Assembly: GCA_023614405.1 (NCBI GenBank)
Contig: CM042694.1
Coordinates: forward strand, 129,089,711 to 129,153,710
From: Avena insularis
Lineage: Eukaryota; Streptophyta; Magnoliopsida; Poales; Poaceae
Direction of reading: 5' to 3'
Length of the DNA stretch: 64,000 bases
Shown here: positions 34,472 to 46,594 of the stretch, piece by piece
Position numbering within the stretch: position 1 is the stretch's first letter
How the letters are laid out: each line of letters starts with the position of its first letter
Notes under the pieces: model-generated
Database searches by the model: none
Seen by the model: only the letters and a program-made list of their open reading frames with translations
Told to the model about the DNA's origin: nothing
Program-made: the position numbers and the translations under genes

Positions 34472-37218
34472 ACATCCCCAAGCTTAACTCCTGCTCGTCC
34501 TCGAGTAGGTAAGTGATAAAAAGAAAGAATAATTTTTGAGGTGACATGCACCATCATAAACTTGATCAAAGTATTTGTAAAACATTCAAAATTGGGATCA
34601 TAGTACTTCAATCATAACATGAAAGACATAGTTCTAGAAATAAGACAAAGAAACTATGTTGCAACATGAAAAGACACAAACAAAAGATTCATGAATAATA
34701 ATGCTTTGCAAGACATTTGTTTGTTTCACATAAAGAAAACATAGCATAAGAGCATTCAGCTTGTCCCTCATAGAGTAGCAAATATAAATGCATAGGACAC
34801 CTTCAAAGTTCATAAGAGTGACTAGATACAAATAGTTTAAAACAAGCAATATCAAGTTATGCATCAATCAACTAGTCTTGGGACAATGAACATAGAACTA
34901 AGAATGGACACTATGCTCTCAAAGTAGGTGCATAAAGGTAGAAGGTGGAGACTCAATATAAAAGTGGAAGAAAGGCCTTCATAGAAGGAAGCATAGATTC
35001 AAGTTTCATAAAGAGCTTCCAAAAATTATGGTACTTATTAGCTTTCAGCTCTCATTACCCCTATCATAAGCATCTTTAGGTGATTAAGGTTAAAGTGAAC
35101 AAACTATGGAGTATATGCTTGACAAAGTATAAGTTGGAAACCTCATTTCCCTTGAATACGAGGGTCGCTCCTCATGCTACTCAAGTTTAGTCACCGGTAA
35201 CTTCTTGTCATCATAAGTACGTGTATATCATAGAGAACCGCCAACGGGGTACCCCTTGCCCGATGATATGGAAGAATCCCCATATCAAAATGACAAGGCA
35301 AGCAGACAACGAGCATCTCAGCAATCTTCTTATTTACCATGGGAAAATGGTTCTTTTTTATCTCTTTCCTCTTTTCTCATATCTTTTTTTCTCTTTTTCT
35401 CTTTTTTCTCAATATCTGACTCTTTTTTTATAAGAAGAATGCTTCATAGACAGCTCATTATGGTTACGCTGCAGGTTTCCACCATGTCAGCATGGATTGA
35501 ACCAATGACCAGGCGTTTCTCTAACACATATACATAACTCCATGGACTTACAAGCTCTCCTTTCATTTCACACCGACGACATCCATAGACAAAAGAGCAT
35601 GATATCAACTAGGTACAAACTACAAGTGCAATGTTGAAAGTGTTCCCCATGACAGCATGGTTCTGCTAATCCCCAACAAATAAATGCAAGCATATACAAC
35701 ATAGACGACACAATGGTTCAAGTTTATTAATGGCAAGAAAAGTAAAGTGTGCCATCAAGTTCGTGAGAGCTTTAATCACCAGTTTTCTCATAACAAGTTT
35801 AATTCGGAAGGTAGATAAAAACATGAATATACTTGGAATAGCATAAGCTAATAGGTAGGTATGGTGGACTCTTTGGAATAACTTGGTTTTAGGAGTTGGG
35901 TGCATGAGTGGAACTCATACTTGGTTACGGAGGCTAGCAAAAGACTGGGAGCGACAAACTAAGAGAGCAATAATGGCCATAATCATGCAGAGCGACAAAA
36001 CATCATTGCTCAAAGCATAAAGTGATACTACAAGTTGAAAACTAAAGGATCATAAAGGCTATGGTGACTTGTGATAGTCATAACATGGTGTGAGCATGTG
36101 CCAAGTCAACCCAAACAAAGCATCAAAGGAGAATACCACAATACTATGCCTTTTTTATGCTAAAACAACGCCTGATCCTTCCAAGGCACATTAAGCAATC
36201 TCAATTGTTTATAACAAGTCATGCTACAGCAAAGAATACTAAGCATAAAGCCAAAACAATATCAAGCATGACATGACAAAGCATAGGCCATAGTCAAAAA
36301 CAAGCTCTCTTTACCACTTAAGCACGAGCTTTCCTACTCTTTTCAATCCAAACCAAACTATTTGAAAACCAATGTATGAAAGAGAGGGTCCAACCAATTT
36401 ATTCAGCAAACTAAGCAAACCAAGTAATCGAAAAACCAAAAAAAAAAAGAAGACGCTCCAAGAACAACACAACTGTGCATGAAACAATAAAAATGAAGTG
36501 TTTGGAAGAAACCTGGGATTTTTTTGATGAAGAAGGGGATGCCTTGGGCATCCCCAAGCTTTGACGCTTATACTTCTTGGATATTTCTTGGGGTGACACG
36601 CGTGGCATCCCCAAGCTTGAGCTTTAGTCCATCCTTCATCTCATTACTCATTCCTTCCATACACCTGAAATTTTTCCTTCATACAAAACTTCACACAATC
36701 TTTATTAGCAACATTAGTGCACTCAAGATAATAAGTCTTTAGGTTCAGTCCCAACACCAATAAAACTTCCATTAAAACACTAGCTATTGTAGCACTTCCC
36801 TCAAGAAGCTCAATTCCCCAAAGAACTCAAAAAGGAACCAACAAGAAGCAAATGCAGAAAATGGCAGAAATCTGTCAAAACAGACCAGCAGGTAAAGATG
36901 AATTTTTTCGAAGACCTTCTGTTGCTCAAATCAAAAATTGTTGAACTAAGAATGTTAGATAACAACCTTGGGCAGAAGCACAAAAATTCAGGCCTCAAAA
37001 AGACGTACAGAGATTTTACACGAATGTTTACGGTGAAGCACAGAAATCTGTTTCGGGACAGCAACTTCCCAATCATTACCTCTCTCTCATTAGAGGTTAC
37101 TGTTGGCACAAAAAGCAAAATAAAAAGGATAAGGAGCGGTTATTACAGAGGTAGTAACTTCCAAGACTCATCTAAAACTTTTGTGTTATCTCCCAATAAG
37201 TACTTTTCTTTAACGCCT

Positions 37219-38024
37219 TTAAGTTAGGCATGATAGTTTGAGAAGATGATCACATAAGAAATATGAATTGAAGTAAAAGAGAGCATCAAGAAGCAAATTC
37301 AAAACACATTTAAGTCTAACCCCCTTCCTATGCATAGGAATCCTGTAAATAAACAATTCATGAAAGCACAAAGCAACAAGCATAGGGAAACAAAACAAGT
37401 GCAACTTCAAAAAAAAATTAACATAAAGAGGGGAAACTTAATATTGTTGAGACACATCAAACCATGTTTCCCTCTCTCATAATAACTTTCAGTAGCATCA
37501 TGAATAAAAGTAACAATATAACTATCACATGAAACATTCTTATCATGAGCCATATGCATAAAAGAATTAATACTCCCCACATAAACATAGTCATTCTTAT
37601 TAATTGTAGTGGGAGCAAATTCAACAAAATAGCTATCATTATTATTCTCATCACCATAATCATCAAATATAGGAGGAATATTGTAATCACAATTAATTTT
37701 CTCCTCAATAGTAGGTGGACTGAAAATATCATACTCATCATTGTAATCATCATATATTGGAGGTTTGGTGTCATCATAAGCAATATAATAGCTATCTTCC
37801 AAAGCTGGGGAACTAAAAAGATCATTTTCATAAAAACTAGCTTCCCCAAGCTTAGACTTTTCCATAGCATTAGCAATAATGGTGTCCAAAGAATTCATAC
37901 TAACAACATTGCCATTAGCATGCAAATAAAGTTCCATAGGTATTTTAATTTTCTCTTCAAACACTTCATGTCCTAACTCAAGATAAATACTATAAAGCTC
38001 TCTAATTTTGTTGTTGTTTTCCAT
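37219..38024 (-). pseudogene. Orphan ORF of the non-autonomous Athila-like family, copy 2
   Basis: On the minus strand the ATG at 38024 starts MENNNKIRELYSIYLELGHE. The frame is rich in Asp, Asn and Tyr (YDDYNDEYDIFSPPT; FDDYGDENNNDSYF) and includes AHDKNVSCDSYIVTFIHDA. It stops at 37407-37409 after 205 codons, next to a run of A. The next frame (37410-37219) carries the hydrophobic C-terminus that copy 1 has in frame. It has no recognised domain. It is not gag and lies just downstream of the PBS, where gag would be. Similar coding in two copies hints at past constraint. Confidence 0.55.
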
Positions 38025-38136
38025 TAAGCCTAACTAGTGAAAATAAAAACAAGAAAAAAAAGATATAATTGCAGAATCTAAAGGAAATAACTTCGATCAC
38101 TCACACCGGAGGATGTGAGTACCTTTTATCTTACCT

Positions 38137-38153
38137 CCCCGGCAACGGCGCCA
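38137..38153 (-). other. Primer-binding site, non-autonomous element
   Basis: On the minus strand TGGCGCCGTTGCCGGGG follows the LTR end after a 10-nt spacer. This PBS type is common in Athila/Tat-lineage gypsy elements; pairing to tRNA-Asp is from family knowledge. Confidence 0.82.
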
Positions 38154-38163
38154 GAAAATAGCT

Positions 38164-39585
38164 TGATGTCTACGCACTTCTATTCTTGTAGACAGTTGTT
38201 GGGCCTCCAAGTGCAGAGGTTTGTTGACCAGCAGCAAGTTTTCCCTTAAGTGGATCACCCAAGGTTTATCGAACTCAGGGAGGAAGTGGTCAAAGGTATT
38301 CCCTCTCAAGCAACCCTGCAATCAAGATACAAGAAGTCTCTTGTGTCCCCAACACACCCAATACACTTGTTAGGTGTATAGGTGCACTAGTTCGGCGAAG
38401 AGATAGTGAAATACAAGTGGTATAGATAATTATAAGTGGTAACGGTGCCAGAAAATAGCTTGTTGGCGTGGAAGAGACTAAAGGCAAACTGAAATAAAGA
38501 TGGAAGCAAGCAAACATGTAACAGATCTAATTGCAAATGGTGTTTCAATGTTTAGAAGCAAGGCCTAGGGATCATACTTTCAGTAGTGAACACTCTCATA
38601 TAAATATCTTCTCTTTATGATACTACTCTTAACTACTCTCCGGTTGGACACTCTAATCCATGGTAGGGCTATAACAGCACACCTCAAAGTAAGCCTTTCC
38701 CATCTAGAAAACCCCACACTGTCACCTTGAGCACTAGATGGTTCCAACAAACACCACAATTTCATTAAGACATCCAACTCCAAATATAAATCATAACAAG
38801 TATTTGTAATCTCTAGCCTAAGTGCCACCATGGTGTGCATGCTGTCACTTACTTTCACATACATGGGGAGAGCAGAGATCTAATAAAGCACTTGAGTAGC
38901 AAGGTAGATCTATAGATTACAAGCTCGTGATCACAATATGATCATGCATAGAGAGAGAGATGAAAACATAGCTACCGGTAGAACCCTTAGCCTCGAGAGA
39001 GAACTACTCCCTCCTCATCATGGGAATCAACAATGGTGATGGAGATGGTGGTGGAGATCGATGGAGATGGCTCCGGGGGCACTTCCCCGTCCCGGTAGGG
39101 TGCCGGAATAGAGACTTTTTGTCCCACGAATCTCCCCTTCGGTGGCGGTGGCGTTGTGGAACTTTTCGTGGCTGGAGGCTTGTCTATTTAGAGTTTTTGC
39201 ATCGGGAGGCATCTTATAGGTGAAGAGGCAAGGTTGGTGGGCGGCCAGGGGGCCCACACCACCTGGTGGCGCGACCAGGGCTAGCCCGTGCCACCATATG
39301 GTGTGGCCACCCTGTGTCCCCTCTCCGTCTCGTCTTCTGGCTCCGTGAGTCTTCCGGTAAAATATCGACTTTGGCTTTTGTCCCATCCAATTCCGAGAAT
39401 ATTCATTTTCTGACTTCCTGTAACCAAAAACAGTAGAAAACAGGAAGCTGGCACTATGGCTCTTGTTAATCGGTTAGTCGAAGAAAGTGTATGAAAAGTA
39501 CTCCAAAGTTGGAACAAAACATAAGAAAGTAGATAAAAACCAAGCATGGAACATCAAAAATTATAGATACATTTGCAATGTATCA
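38164..39585 (-). repeat. 5' LTR (minus) of the non-autonomous element
   Basis: On the minus strand it starts TGATACATTGC at 39585 and ends GTAGACATCA at 38164. It aligns with 28563-29975. A PBS/LTR-end look-alike lies inside at about 38440-38464, as in the other copy. Confidence 0.9.
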
Positions 39586-40340
39586 GAGTGAACCAGAATA
39601 CGAGGTCAATCCTCATTTTATTGCTATTATTAAAGAAAAAACGTTTGCAAGAGATGATCTAGATGAGGATCCTTACACTCATTTAATGCATTTTACCGAG
39701 CTATGTTGGACTCTTAAACTGAGAGGCTATTCCGATGATGAATTGAAACTTAAACTGTTTAGCCAATCTCTAACCAGCACTACTTTGGCTTGGTATAGAA
39801 TTTGTCCTGCTGAGAAAATTGATACTTGCGAAAAACTCAAAGGAGAATTTGTGTTTCAATTCTTTTCCGAGGTAAAAACTGCTGAAGTAAGAAGGGCAAT
39901 TACAAACTTCAAGAACCGCCCAGGTGAAGTCTTGGTAAGGGCCTTCAAAAAGTATAAGTCCCTACTTAATAAATGTCCCCATCATGATTTACCTAAATGG
40001 TACGTTTTACATATTTTCTATGGAGGACTTAATCAAGAAATTAAGCATGAGCTTGACATGAACACCGGAGGCGCTCTTTCATGGAGTTAACTATGATTAA
40101 AGCTTGGGAAACTTTTAGAACGAATTCGCCGTAATAGAGAAACATGCTGATTTGATTTAGGCAGCGAAGGAGGTATAGAAATTGAATACGATTGTCTCAA
40201 TGCTTATAAAGACTCCGGTAAAGTAAAAGAAACTTCTAATGAACTTCAACTTGATGATGATTTTACTTTGTAAATCCTTCTGTCTTTTTACAGAATACAT
40301 TAAGGCTCCAAAGAAGGACTAGCTTCATTACACTCCGCCA
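39586..40340 (+). pseudogene. Athila-type gag relic
   Basis: Directly after the LTR end, an open frame to 40090 shows the retrotransposon gag fold: NPHFIAIIKEKTFARDDLDE, MHFTELCWTLKLRGYSDDEL, a LAWYR box and LLNKCPHHDLPKWYVLHIFYGGL. The frame breaks near 40085; degenerate gag-like sequence continues to about 40340. Its N-terminus is missing, cut by the LTR insertion. The lack of matching TSD with 28562 means that its former left neighbour is not in the window. Confidence 0.8.
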
Positions 40341-41504
40341 CCAAATAGGGAGAAGCAATCAGTACCAATAACGACTAGTGGTACGGGTCGAGCCCGCCCG
40401 TACCGTCCACCCATACTAGGTGTCAGCGTGATCGCCTCGTTAAATACTTTCTCCTGGCAAAGACCATAGGACGAAAACCACATCTGAAAGGGATCTGAAG
40501 GAGGAACTTGGCTGGGGTAAAATCCCAGCTTCTTCACGGACCATTGGAGGACAACACATCATCAACCGCTGCATCTCCATCACCACCATTACCCCCATCT
40601 CTCATCTATTAGATCTTGTTGTAATTCCGGATTCAATTGTGGTTTGCATTAGATCTATCTCCGTACTTTTATACATTCATTTGACTATGATGATGTTGTT
40701 GATTGCTTCCATGTGTGAGTAGTTCATTTGTTCTTGAGGAGATGGAGAAACCCTATCACCATTATAAATTTGTAATACAGATGATCTATTATTGTGTCCA
40801 TATGACTTGCCGGTCTATGATAGATTTATGACTTGTGTTTGACCTCTCTCTTTAGATGGTATGTTTAGTCAGCCACATATCATTTGCCCTTGGGACTAAA
40901 GGGAGGGACAAATCCTTTGGACGGGTTTTGGGATCGTACCCGGAATGGCCTCATGACAGATCGGCGTCGGCTCGTAACCTACATAGTCAAACGAGGGTAA
41001 AGAGGGACTCCCTAAGATAATTACGATATCCACGGGGAAACCCTTAATTGCGGTGGTTTGTATGGATGACTTCTCTCAGATGTCGCAGTGGTTATTTAGA
41101 GGTGACCTCACTCTTGGCTCAACAAAGTGGCTTCCTGCGAGCCTTGTAGTGGTGTATCCTACATCACATCTCATCTCATGACCCAAGAAGTATGTTCTCT
41201 TGATTATTAATAATAACAATACCATGCTAGTGGTGTATCCTACATCCCCGAGAACGTTTTAGCCCTATTGAGTTCAACCACGCTTTCACACAACCTTGTT
41301 ACTTGCTTCCTTTTACTTTTTTTAATTACTTTTCTGCAAACAACCAAAAACTTTTCAAACACCCTTTACTTGATATCAAAGGCAACTTATAAGTATCCTT
41401 TGGTAGATAGTGACGAGGGGAATAAAGACCTTTACCAATAGCTCTTTGTGGGTTCGATATCTTTACTTCGAAACTAGCTATAATTGATGTGTGCACTTGC
41501 AGTC
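40341..41504 (+). repeat. LTR-like region with a probable LTR end near 41504
   Basis: There is no gene. The last part (TTCGATATCTTTACTTCGAA, then GTGCACTTGCAGTCATCA) resembles the 3' end of Athila/Tat-type LTRs. Neither a matching start nor a PBS is found, so it may be a truncated or solo LTR. Confidence 0.4.
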
Positions 41505-42586
41505 ATCAGTCAGCATCGGTACTACTACATCGCCAATGGTCTCCTAAGTGACAATGCATTTTCGTAAAGGTAACTTTTTGAAAATCCCCTCCAGTTACTG
41601 TATTACTAATAGATAGATCCTTGCATTAGGGTTCTTGGTGTCGGAACAATTATTGTTTTCAGGCGCGTAACCCCAACACTTACAGCATGAGTGTCTTGTC
41701 TTGTTTGTTAGGAGTTTGCTTGAGCTACTCCAGTAGCTCAACCTCTAGTAACATCAACACACCAACAACAGACCCTCTAAATCTCAAGATGTTGTTTGGA
41801 AAGCATTCTCCTCTCAATCCCTTAAGCTGGGATGGTATCCTAGCATCTCTTTCTCATCAAATCATCCTTACTCAATATTGGTCAAACAAGGTGAGGATAG
41901 ATAGACCCTAATAACAACTCACACCAAATATCTTTGGAGCAAATCATCAAAACCTAGTAAGAAGAAAATCTTTCTCTTTGTTATCAAGTTCATTTTTTGG
42001 AACTCTCTCTAAGACCCTTACTATGGTCCTCTTAGCAATGTGCCCACTCTATCCTATTTCTTGTAATGTGATCTACCATCCCTCATACCTTCTCTTGACC
42101 AAGAAAACCATCTACCTATATTCCCAAGCTTGTCTTGATATCTAGTCATTAACTTGACCATATAATTCCTTAACAAGATCAATTTTGAGTTAATTCTTTT
42201 TAGTAGTTTCCAAATTAATGAAGACCAACTCTAGGCATGAATCCCTTCTACTCAATCTATACTTCAACCTCATTCACTTTGTGATGAGTTTGGAACCTTG
42301 CATCCCATCAAAACCACTATATCTTATGCCCTAGTAAAAAAACCTAAAACAGTCAAAATTTGACTTAAGTCTGGATCTATTATCAGGATCCCATCTTTGA
42401 GTATCCACCTATATTAATCCATGGACCCTTTTGGAAATTACCCTGAACCATATTGTACACCATTGTGTGGACTTGCAAACCACACTCTTGCCCTTCAACA
42501 GATCCTTCATGAACCCACTTGTCCTTGATGGTTTTGTAGTCAAGAAAATAATCTGTTTCTATCAATTGTTTCAACATGAGTAATTT
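41505..42586. other. Unassigned AT-rich sequence left of the CACTA element
   Basis: There is no convincing gene, LTR or repeat. Short open frames lack domains. Bases up to 42586 join directly to 47098 if the CACTA element is removed. Confidence 0.5.
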
Positions 42587-44193
42587 CACTACTGTAAAAA
42601 GGCTTATAGATGCCAGGTGATTAGTGACGAGCAAAACTGTGCCTGTCACTAGTAACTGTTACCAGTGACAGGCAAGGATAGGCATGTCACTAGTATAGAT
42701 CATTAGTGACTGGCGTATAAAAATGACTGTCACTACCATGTTTTGCGTAGGCTGGTGGAATGAAAAAATTACTTAGTGACAGACATCTATAAATGCCTAT
42801 CACTGTTAACGCTATGTTTGGTGATAGACTTAAAATGTGTATGTCACTAGTATTTTTCGTGGAGGCGGTTGTAGGAGCAAATTTCTTAGTAACCGGCATG
42901 TCTAAATACCTATCAGTTAATAGGGATTTTTTCCCAACCGGAAATACAAATCTCGTGCCGGAATTACATTTTCCTATAGTCATATAACGAATAAAAAAAG
43001 ACGTATCTTACTTTTTTTAAGGAAAAGTTAGACTACATACTTAGAAAAATATCTGGTGGGACTCACGGGCCAAATTTCTAGCGAGCCCTCGTAGGAGGAA
43101 CCAAACTGCTCGAAAAAAGTGAAGTAACAATAAAAAAAGTGAAGAATCTAATTATCCTCTCTTCCTCCAAACCTCCGCGCCGCCGACCTGCACAACGCAA
43201 ACCCTACACGCCACTCCCCTGACCGAGTAGAAGACTCCGCCACCCTGCGCGCCGCCGCCCTGCGTGTGGCGACTCCTCCTCAGCCCAGACGACTCCACCG
43301 CCCGCACCGACTCCGCTATCCTTCAAGCCGTGACGAATCCACCGCCCTGCAATCCATGACGGCTTCACCGCCCTGAACCTTCAAGCATTCTGCTCCGATG
43401 CAAGCGACTCGGTCGTCATCATCTGCCCCTGCTGCTGCCGCCTAGAAGTGTGCTCCAAACTGGCGGTTGCTGTCCACGCCCCCATGTTCTTTTGCTGTAC
43501 TTCATCTCGTTAGTCTAGATCTTGGCCAATTTCCTTTGATGAGCTGGTAGGAGCAGATACATGGCCTTGATTGTTTGGGCAGCAGCGGCATAGCAACTTG
43601 ATTTCCTGTATAAAAGCAACACATGAACACAATTGCTAAGTCTGACAGTGTGAACTGAGCGCATAGTTGGCCGGCCGGAAACGATTGTTTTACTAAATCA
43701 AATAATCTTTACAGATGAGCCACCGTTTTAGAAGGTTGCCCTACATATTTTATTCTGGATCAACAGTCAGTACTGATAGTCTACAGGTATTGAGTACTTG
43801 AATATAAGCACCAATCATCTCAATTTCTGTGTCTGCATGCACGAATTAACAGGAGGTGCCAACTGAATATAATGGTTCAGATTAGTACAGGCAACACTTG
43901 GTGCTCCTACCTAGTTGGTGTTGTAAATTTATTAGAGAATTAGTTATTCAATAACAGAGCGATCTGCCGAGATTTAGTACAGATAGGTTCAAGTTAGCCA
44001 TCCTCATATTGTTTTTATCCTAACTCTAGGACCCGTTTTGGTGTACAAGTATAGGTAGTGTTGGACCTTTAATTATATAGTTAATCAAAAATTTCTAGCT
44101 TGGCTAACCAATCATTTGACATCTGTGATGTTGCTACTTTTCCTTTTCTTCTTCGGTATATTTTGAAGTCATTCACAGGTCCTTGTAAATTAT

Positions 44194-44650
44194 GTGCATA
44201 TCATGCTTTTCTTCATTATCCTATCTGTGTACCGCATTCCTAGGATTGATGAACCTGGATTGTTCACATGTTTGCGCATTGGCCACAGAGTTCTGATTAT
44301 TATCATGGTGAAGGAATGCAAGGTTTTTTACCTAGATTCACTTAAGAACAAGGAGAACAGGGATTACAATGTGTTATCATAGATTCTGGATGATGATCTC
44401 TTCGAACATACTTTGAGAGGTGGAATTGTGCCAACAAAAAGGTAGTGTGTAATGTGGCTACCATCTCTACTACTATATGGACATATTTGTGAGGTCACAC
44501 AAGAATTTAAAGAAAGGTGTAGAGATTCAATTGTTTGGTACTCATATGGAATCCAATCGATTTAAATGGAAGAAAAAGTTTACACGCTTCCAAAGACATT
44601 TTCGCAAAAATCATCAACGCATAGTTCACCTGGGAATCTGGGGTTTTCAG
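44194..44650 (+). pseudogene. Ulp1-like (C48) protease relic inside the CACTA element
   Basis: The frame at 44194-44382 includes HRVLIIIMVKECKVFYLDSL. This resembles the His- and Asp-containing strands of the Ulp1/SENP cysteine-protease fold as found in plant transposons. A stop at 44380 is followed, after a frame change, by CGYHLYYYMDIF at 44453-44488, which looks like the catalytic Cys-Gly region. The Gln motif between is not visible. Frame breaks make it non-coding as it stands. Assignment rests on motif spacing only. Confidence 0.5.
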
Positions 44651-44814
44651 TGATGGTGATGATTCGCCGGAGGTTCATGACTCATGCACAAAGGCGGATG
44701 CAACCCAATTGATCAAGCATGGATGATCACCGAATAAGATATGTGGCATTTTATTCTGTTTTTAGTTTCTTTCATTCTTTATCTCTACAAATTGTTAATT
44801 GAGTTTTTATACTA

Positions 44815-45000
44815 GGTTGATATGTTGCTCGCTGGCTGGCTGATATGTTGATCGCTTGCTGCTAGTGTTGGCTGCTTGTTGGCTGATATGCTACTCGCTG
44901 CTATTGCTAGTTTTTGGCTACTGGGCTAGAAAAGATGGGTGGTTGACTGATATGCTGCTGGCTACTACTGCAGTACTGATAGTTGCTTGCTACTGAACTA
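44815..45000 (+). repeat. Degenerate GCTGATATGCTG-type repeats
   Basis: Several imperfect copies of a GGCTGATATGCTGCTCGCT-like unit occur inside the CACTA element, spacing 25-60 bp. Confidence 0.5.
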
Positions 45001-46314
45001 GGAAAGACCTAGAACTGTATACTTTGATATGAAGTTTTTTTAGCTTTGTTGCACTTATGTAGCTAAGATTAGATGAATAAGAAACATAGAATACAATGGA
45101 AATTTACTACCACTGATGTAGCAAGTTCATTGTGGATATTGCTTGAGGGCAAGTGGTTTTATTGTATTTTAGCTTGGCAGTGCAAGAACAAATGCTACCA
45201 TGTTCAACAAAACTATGTAACATGAGTGAATTGTAATATACAATATGTACTATAGGTATGAACCAAACATAATCAATCTCGACCATGATGTTTTCAAGTA
45301 TTCTTCCTTTCCTTATCTTATGAATATATTAGAGGAACTGAATTTTGATGGCTCCTTTCATGATATTTGAGATGTATCATGCTAGGTACTGGTTCATTGT
45401 TTTGTCAGACCGTCTACCTGATATTTTGGAGAAGGTATGATCCACTTCTTGTAGACACCTTCTAGACTTAGTTACAAGGCAATATATCTGAATTTTTCAT
45501 CGAATTCCATCATGCTAACAATATACTGTCTGAATATATATGCCAATTTATTACGGGGATCTGGTAAAGTATGTTGGCCTCCAAGCACATGTCATGTGGT
45601 TGGTACTAGTAGTCACTGCCACAAGTCCAAGGAGGGGTTGGCCGAACCTGTAAAGTGTTTGATATTAGTTTCCTATCGAAACTATTATTTTTCCTACTTT
45701 ACCACCAAGTCATGTTAGATTTTTGGACAATTAAGCAGGCATTCCACTCAAAATATATACTCCAGTAAAACATGTAGTATTCTTGTAAAGCACTACTAAC
45801 ATTTGTCCCAAATCTAGGCATGAGCTTATGAAGAAAAAAATAGTAATGCCTAGTAAATATGGGGAAAATCCTATCCACTGTTCTTTGTATTTATCTGTCA
45901 ACTGAGTCGTTTCTTGTCTACATATTTAATCTTGATCTGTAAATACTTGCGGTTTCATGGAAATGTCATTCACATATTAATATTTTCAGCAGTTAGCTAT
46001 ATATTATTAAATATTTATGCTATATACAAAAATCCTTGTAAATAAGTTGTCCACCGTCAGATTTTGTGAGCAATCAGTTTCGCCCATGTGAATTTTACTT
46101 CTATATATACTTTCTTTTCTACATAGTTCTCTAGGTAAATAACTACTATTCTTTTGCTTATTGAGGTGATATCAGATTTATATAGCAGCACACATTGCGC
46201 CATGACTCAAAATATATTTTGCCTACCTCTATTCTTATGTAAACATGTGATAAAATCCATTCTAATAATACTGACATTCTCATGATATATTGATGCATTT
46301 TTTATTTTGATAGC

Positions 46315-46594
46315 TGATGTGGATGCTTGCTTGCTCTCGAGGAGTTGCATACAGCCGGACACCCTGCTACTAAGGTCATGTTCTTGGGAGAACAAGAAGG
46401 AACATAAAGAAGCAACTCACAAGCCAGAAATATCGCAACCAGATCTCTCCACCGGTGATAGTGTTTCAGAAACTATCACAAGTGCTCGGTCTAATTCATC
46501 TAGCAACTTGGAAGTGTGTGATATATCCAGCTATCTCCATTTGTTCTACGAGAAAAATGTATATTTGGAATCTATAATTAAGGATATACTATAA
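46315..46594 (+). other. Exon-like frame of unknown function in the CACTA element
   Basis: After a good splice acceptor (TTTTGATAG) an open frame of about 90 codons runs to a TAA at 46592-46594 (DVDACLLSRSCIQPD; a Ser/Thr-rich middle). It may be the last exon of a gene carried by the element. No domain is recognised. Confidence 0.3.

Larger units (their letters stand above)
34472..38163 (-). other. Internal region copy 2 of the non-autonomous element (complete)
   Basis: It is about 3.7 kb, from the PPT-like sequence at 34472 to the PBS at 38137-38153. It is AT-rich, with a T-rich run at 35350-35435 and a hairpin GGGGATGCC..GGCATCCCC at about 36536-36556. No gag-pol domain occurs; the only ORF of note lies next to the PBS (37407-38024). 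This is the layout of a LARD-like non-autonomous element. Confidence 0.78.
28563..39585 (-). mobile_element. Recombinant minus-strand assembly of a non-autonomous Athila-like family
   Basis: From right to left (its 5' to 3'): LTR 38164-39585, PBS, internal region 34472-38163, LTR remnant 34386-34471, a plus-strand LTR piece 33000-34385, a second truncated internal region 29976-32999, and LTR 28563-29975. There is no gag, protease, RT or integrase; only one short ORF (37219-38024) is coded. Left flank (TACAC) and right flank (GAGTG) do not match, and the two flanks are parts of different elements. This indicates recombination between two separate insertions. Confidence 0.8.

Noticed and set aside
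28558..39590. A single intact element from 28563 to 39585
   Set aside because: Flanking 5-mers TACAC and GAGTG differ, the flanks belong to different retroelements, and a third LTR remnant with an inverted LTR lies inside.
41497..41510. A target-site duplication GTCAG after a probable LTR end
   Set aside because: No matching GTCAG next to a TG start was found upstream, so the LTR borders could not be proven.
42383..42649. An 88-codon minus-strand frame spanning the CACTA left end
   Set aside because: It crosses the transposon border, so it cannot be an old coding unit; no domain is recognised.
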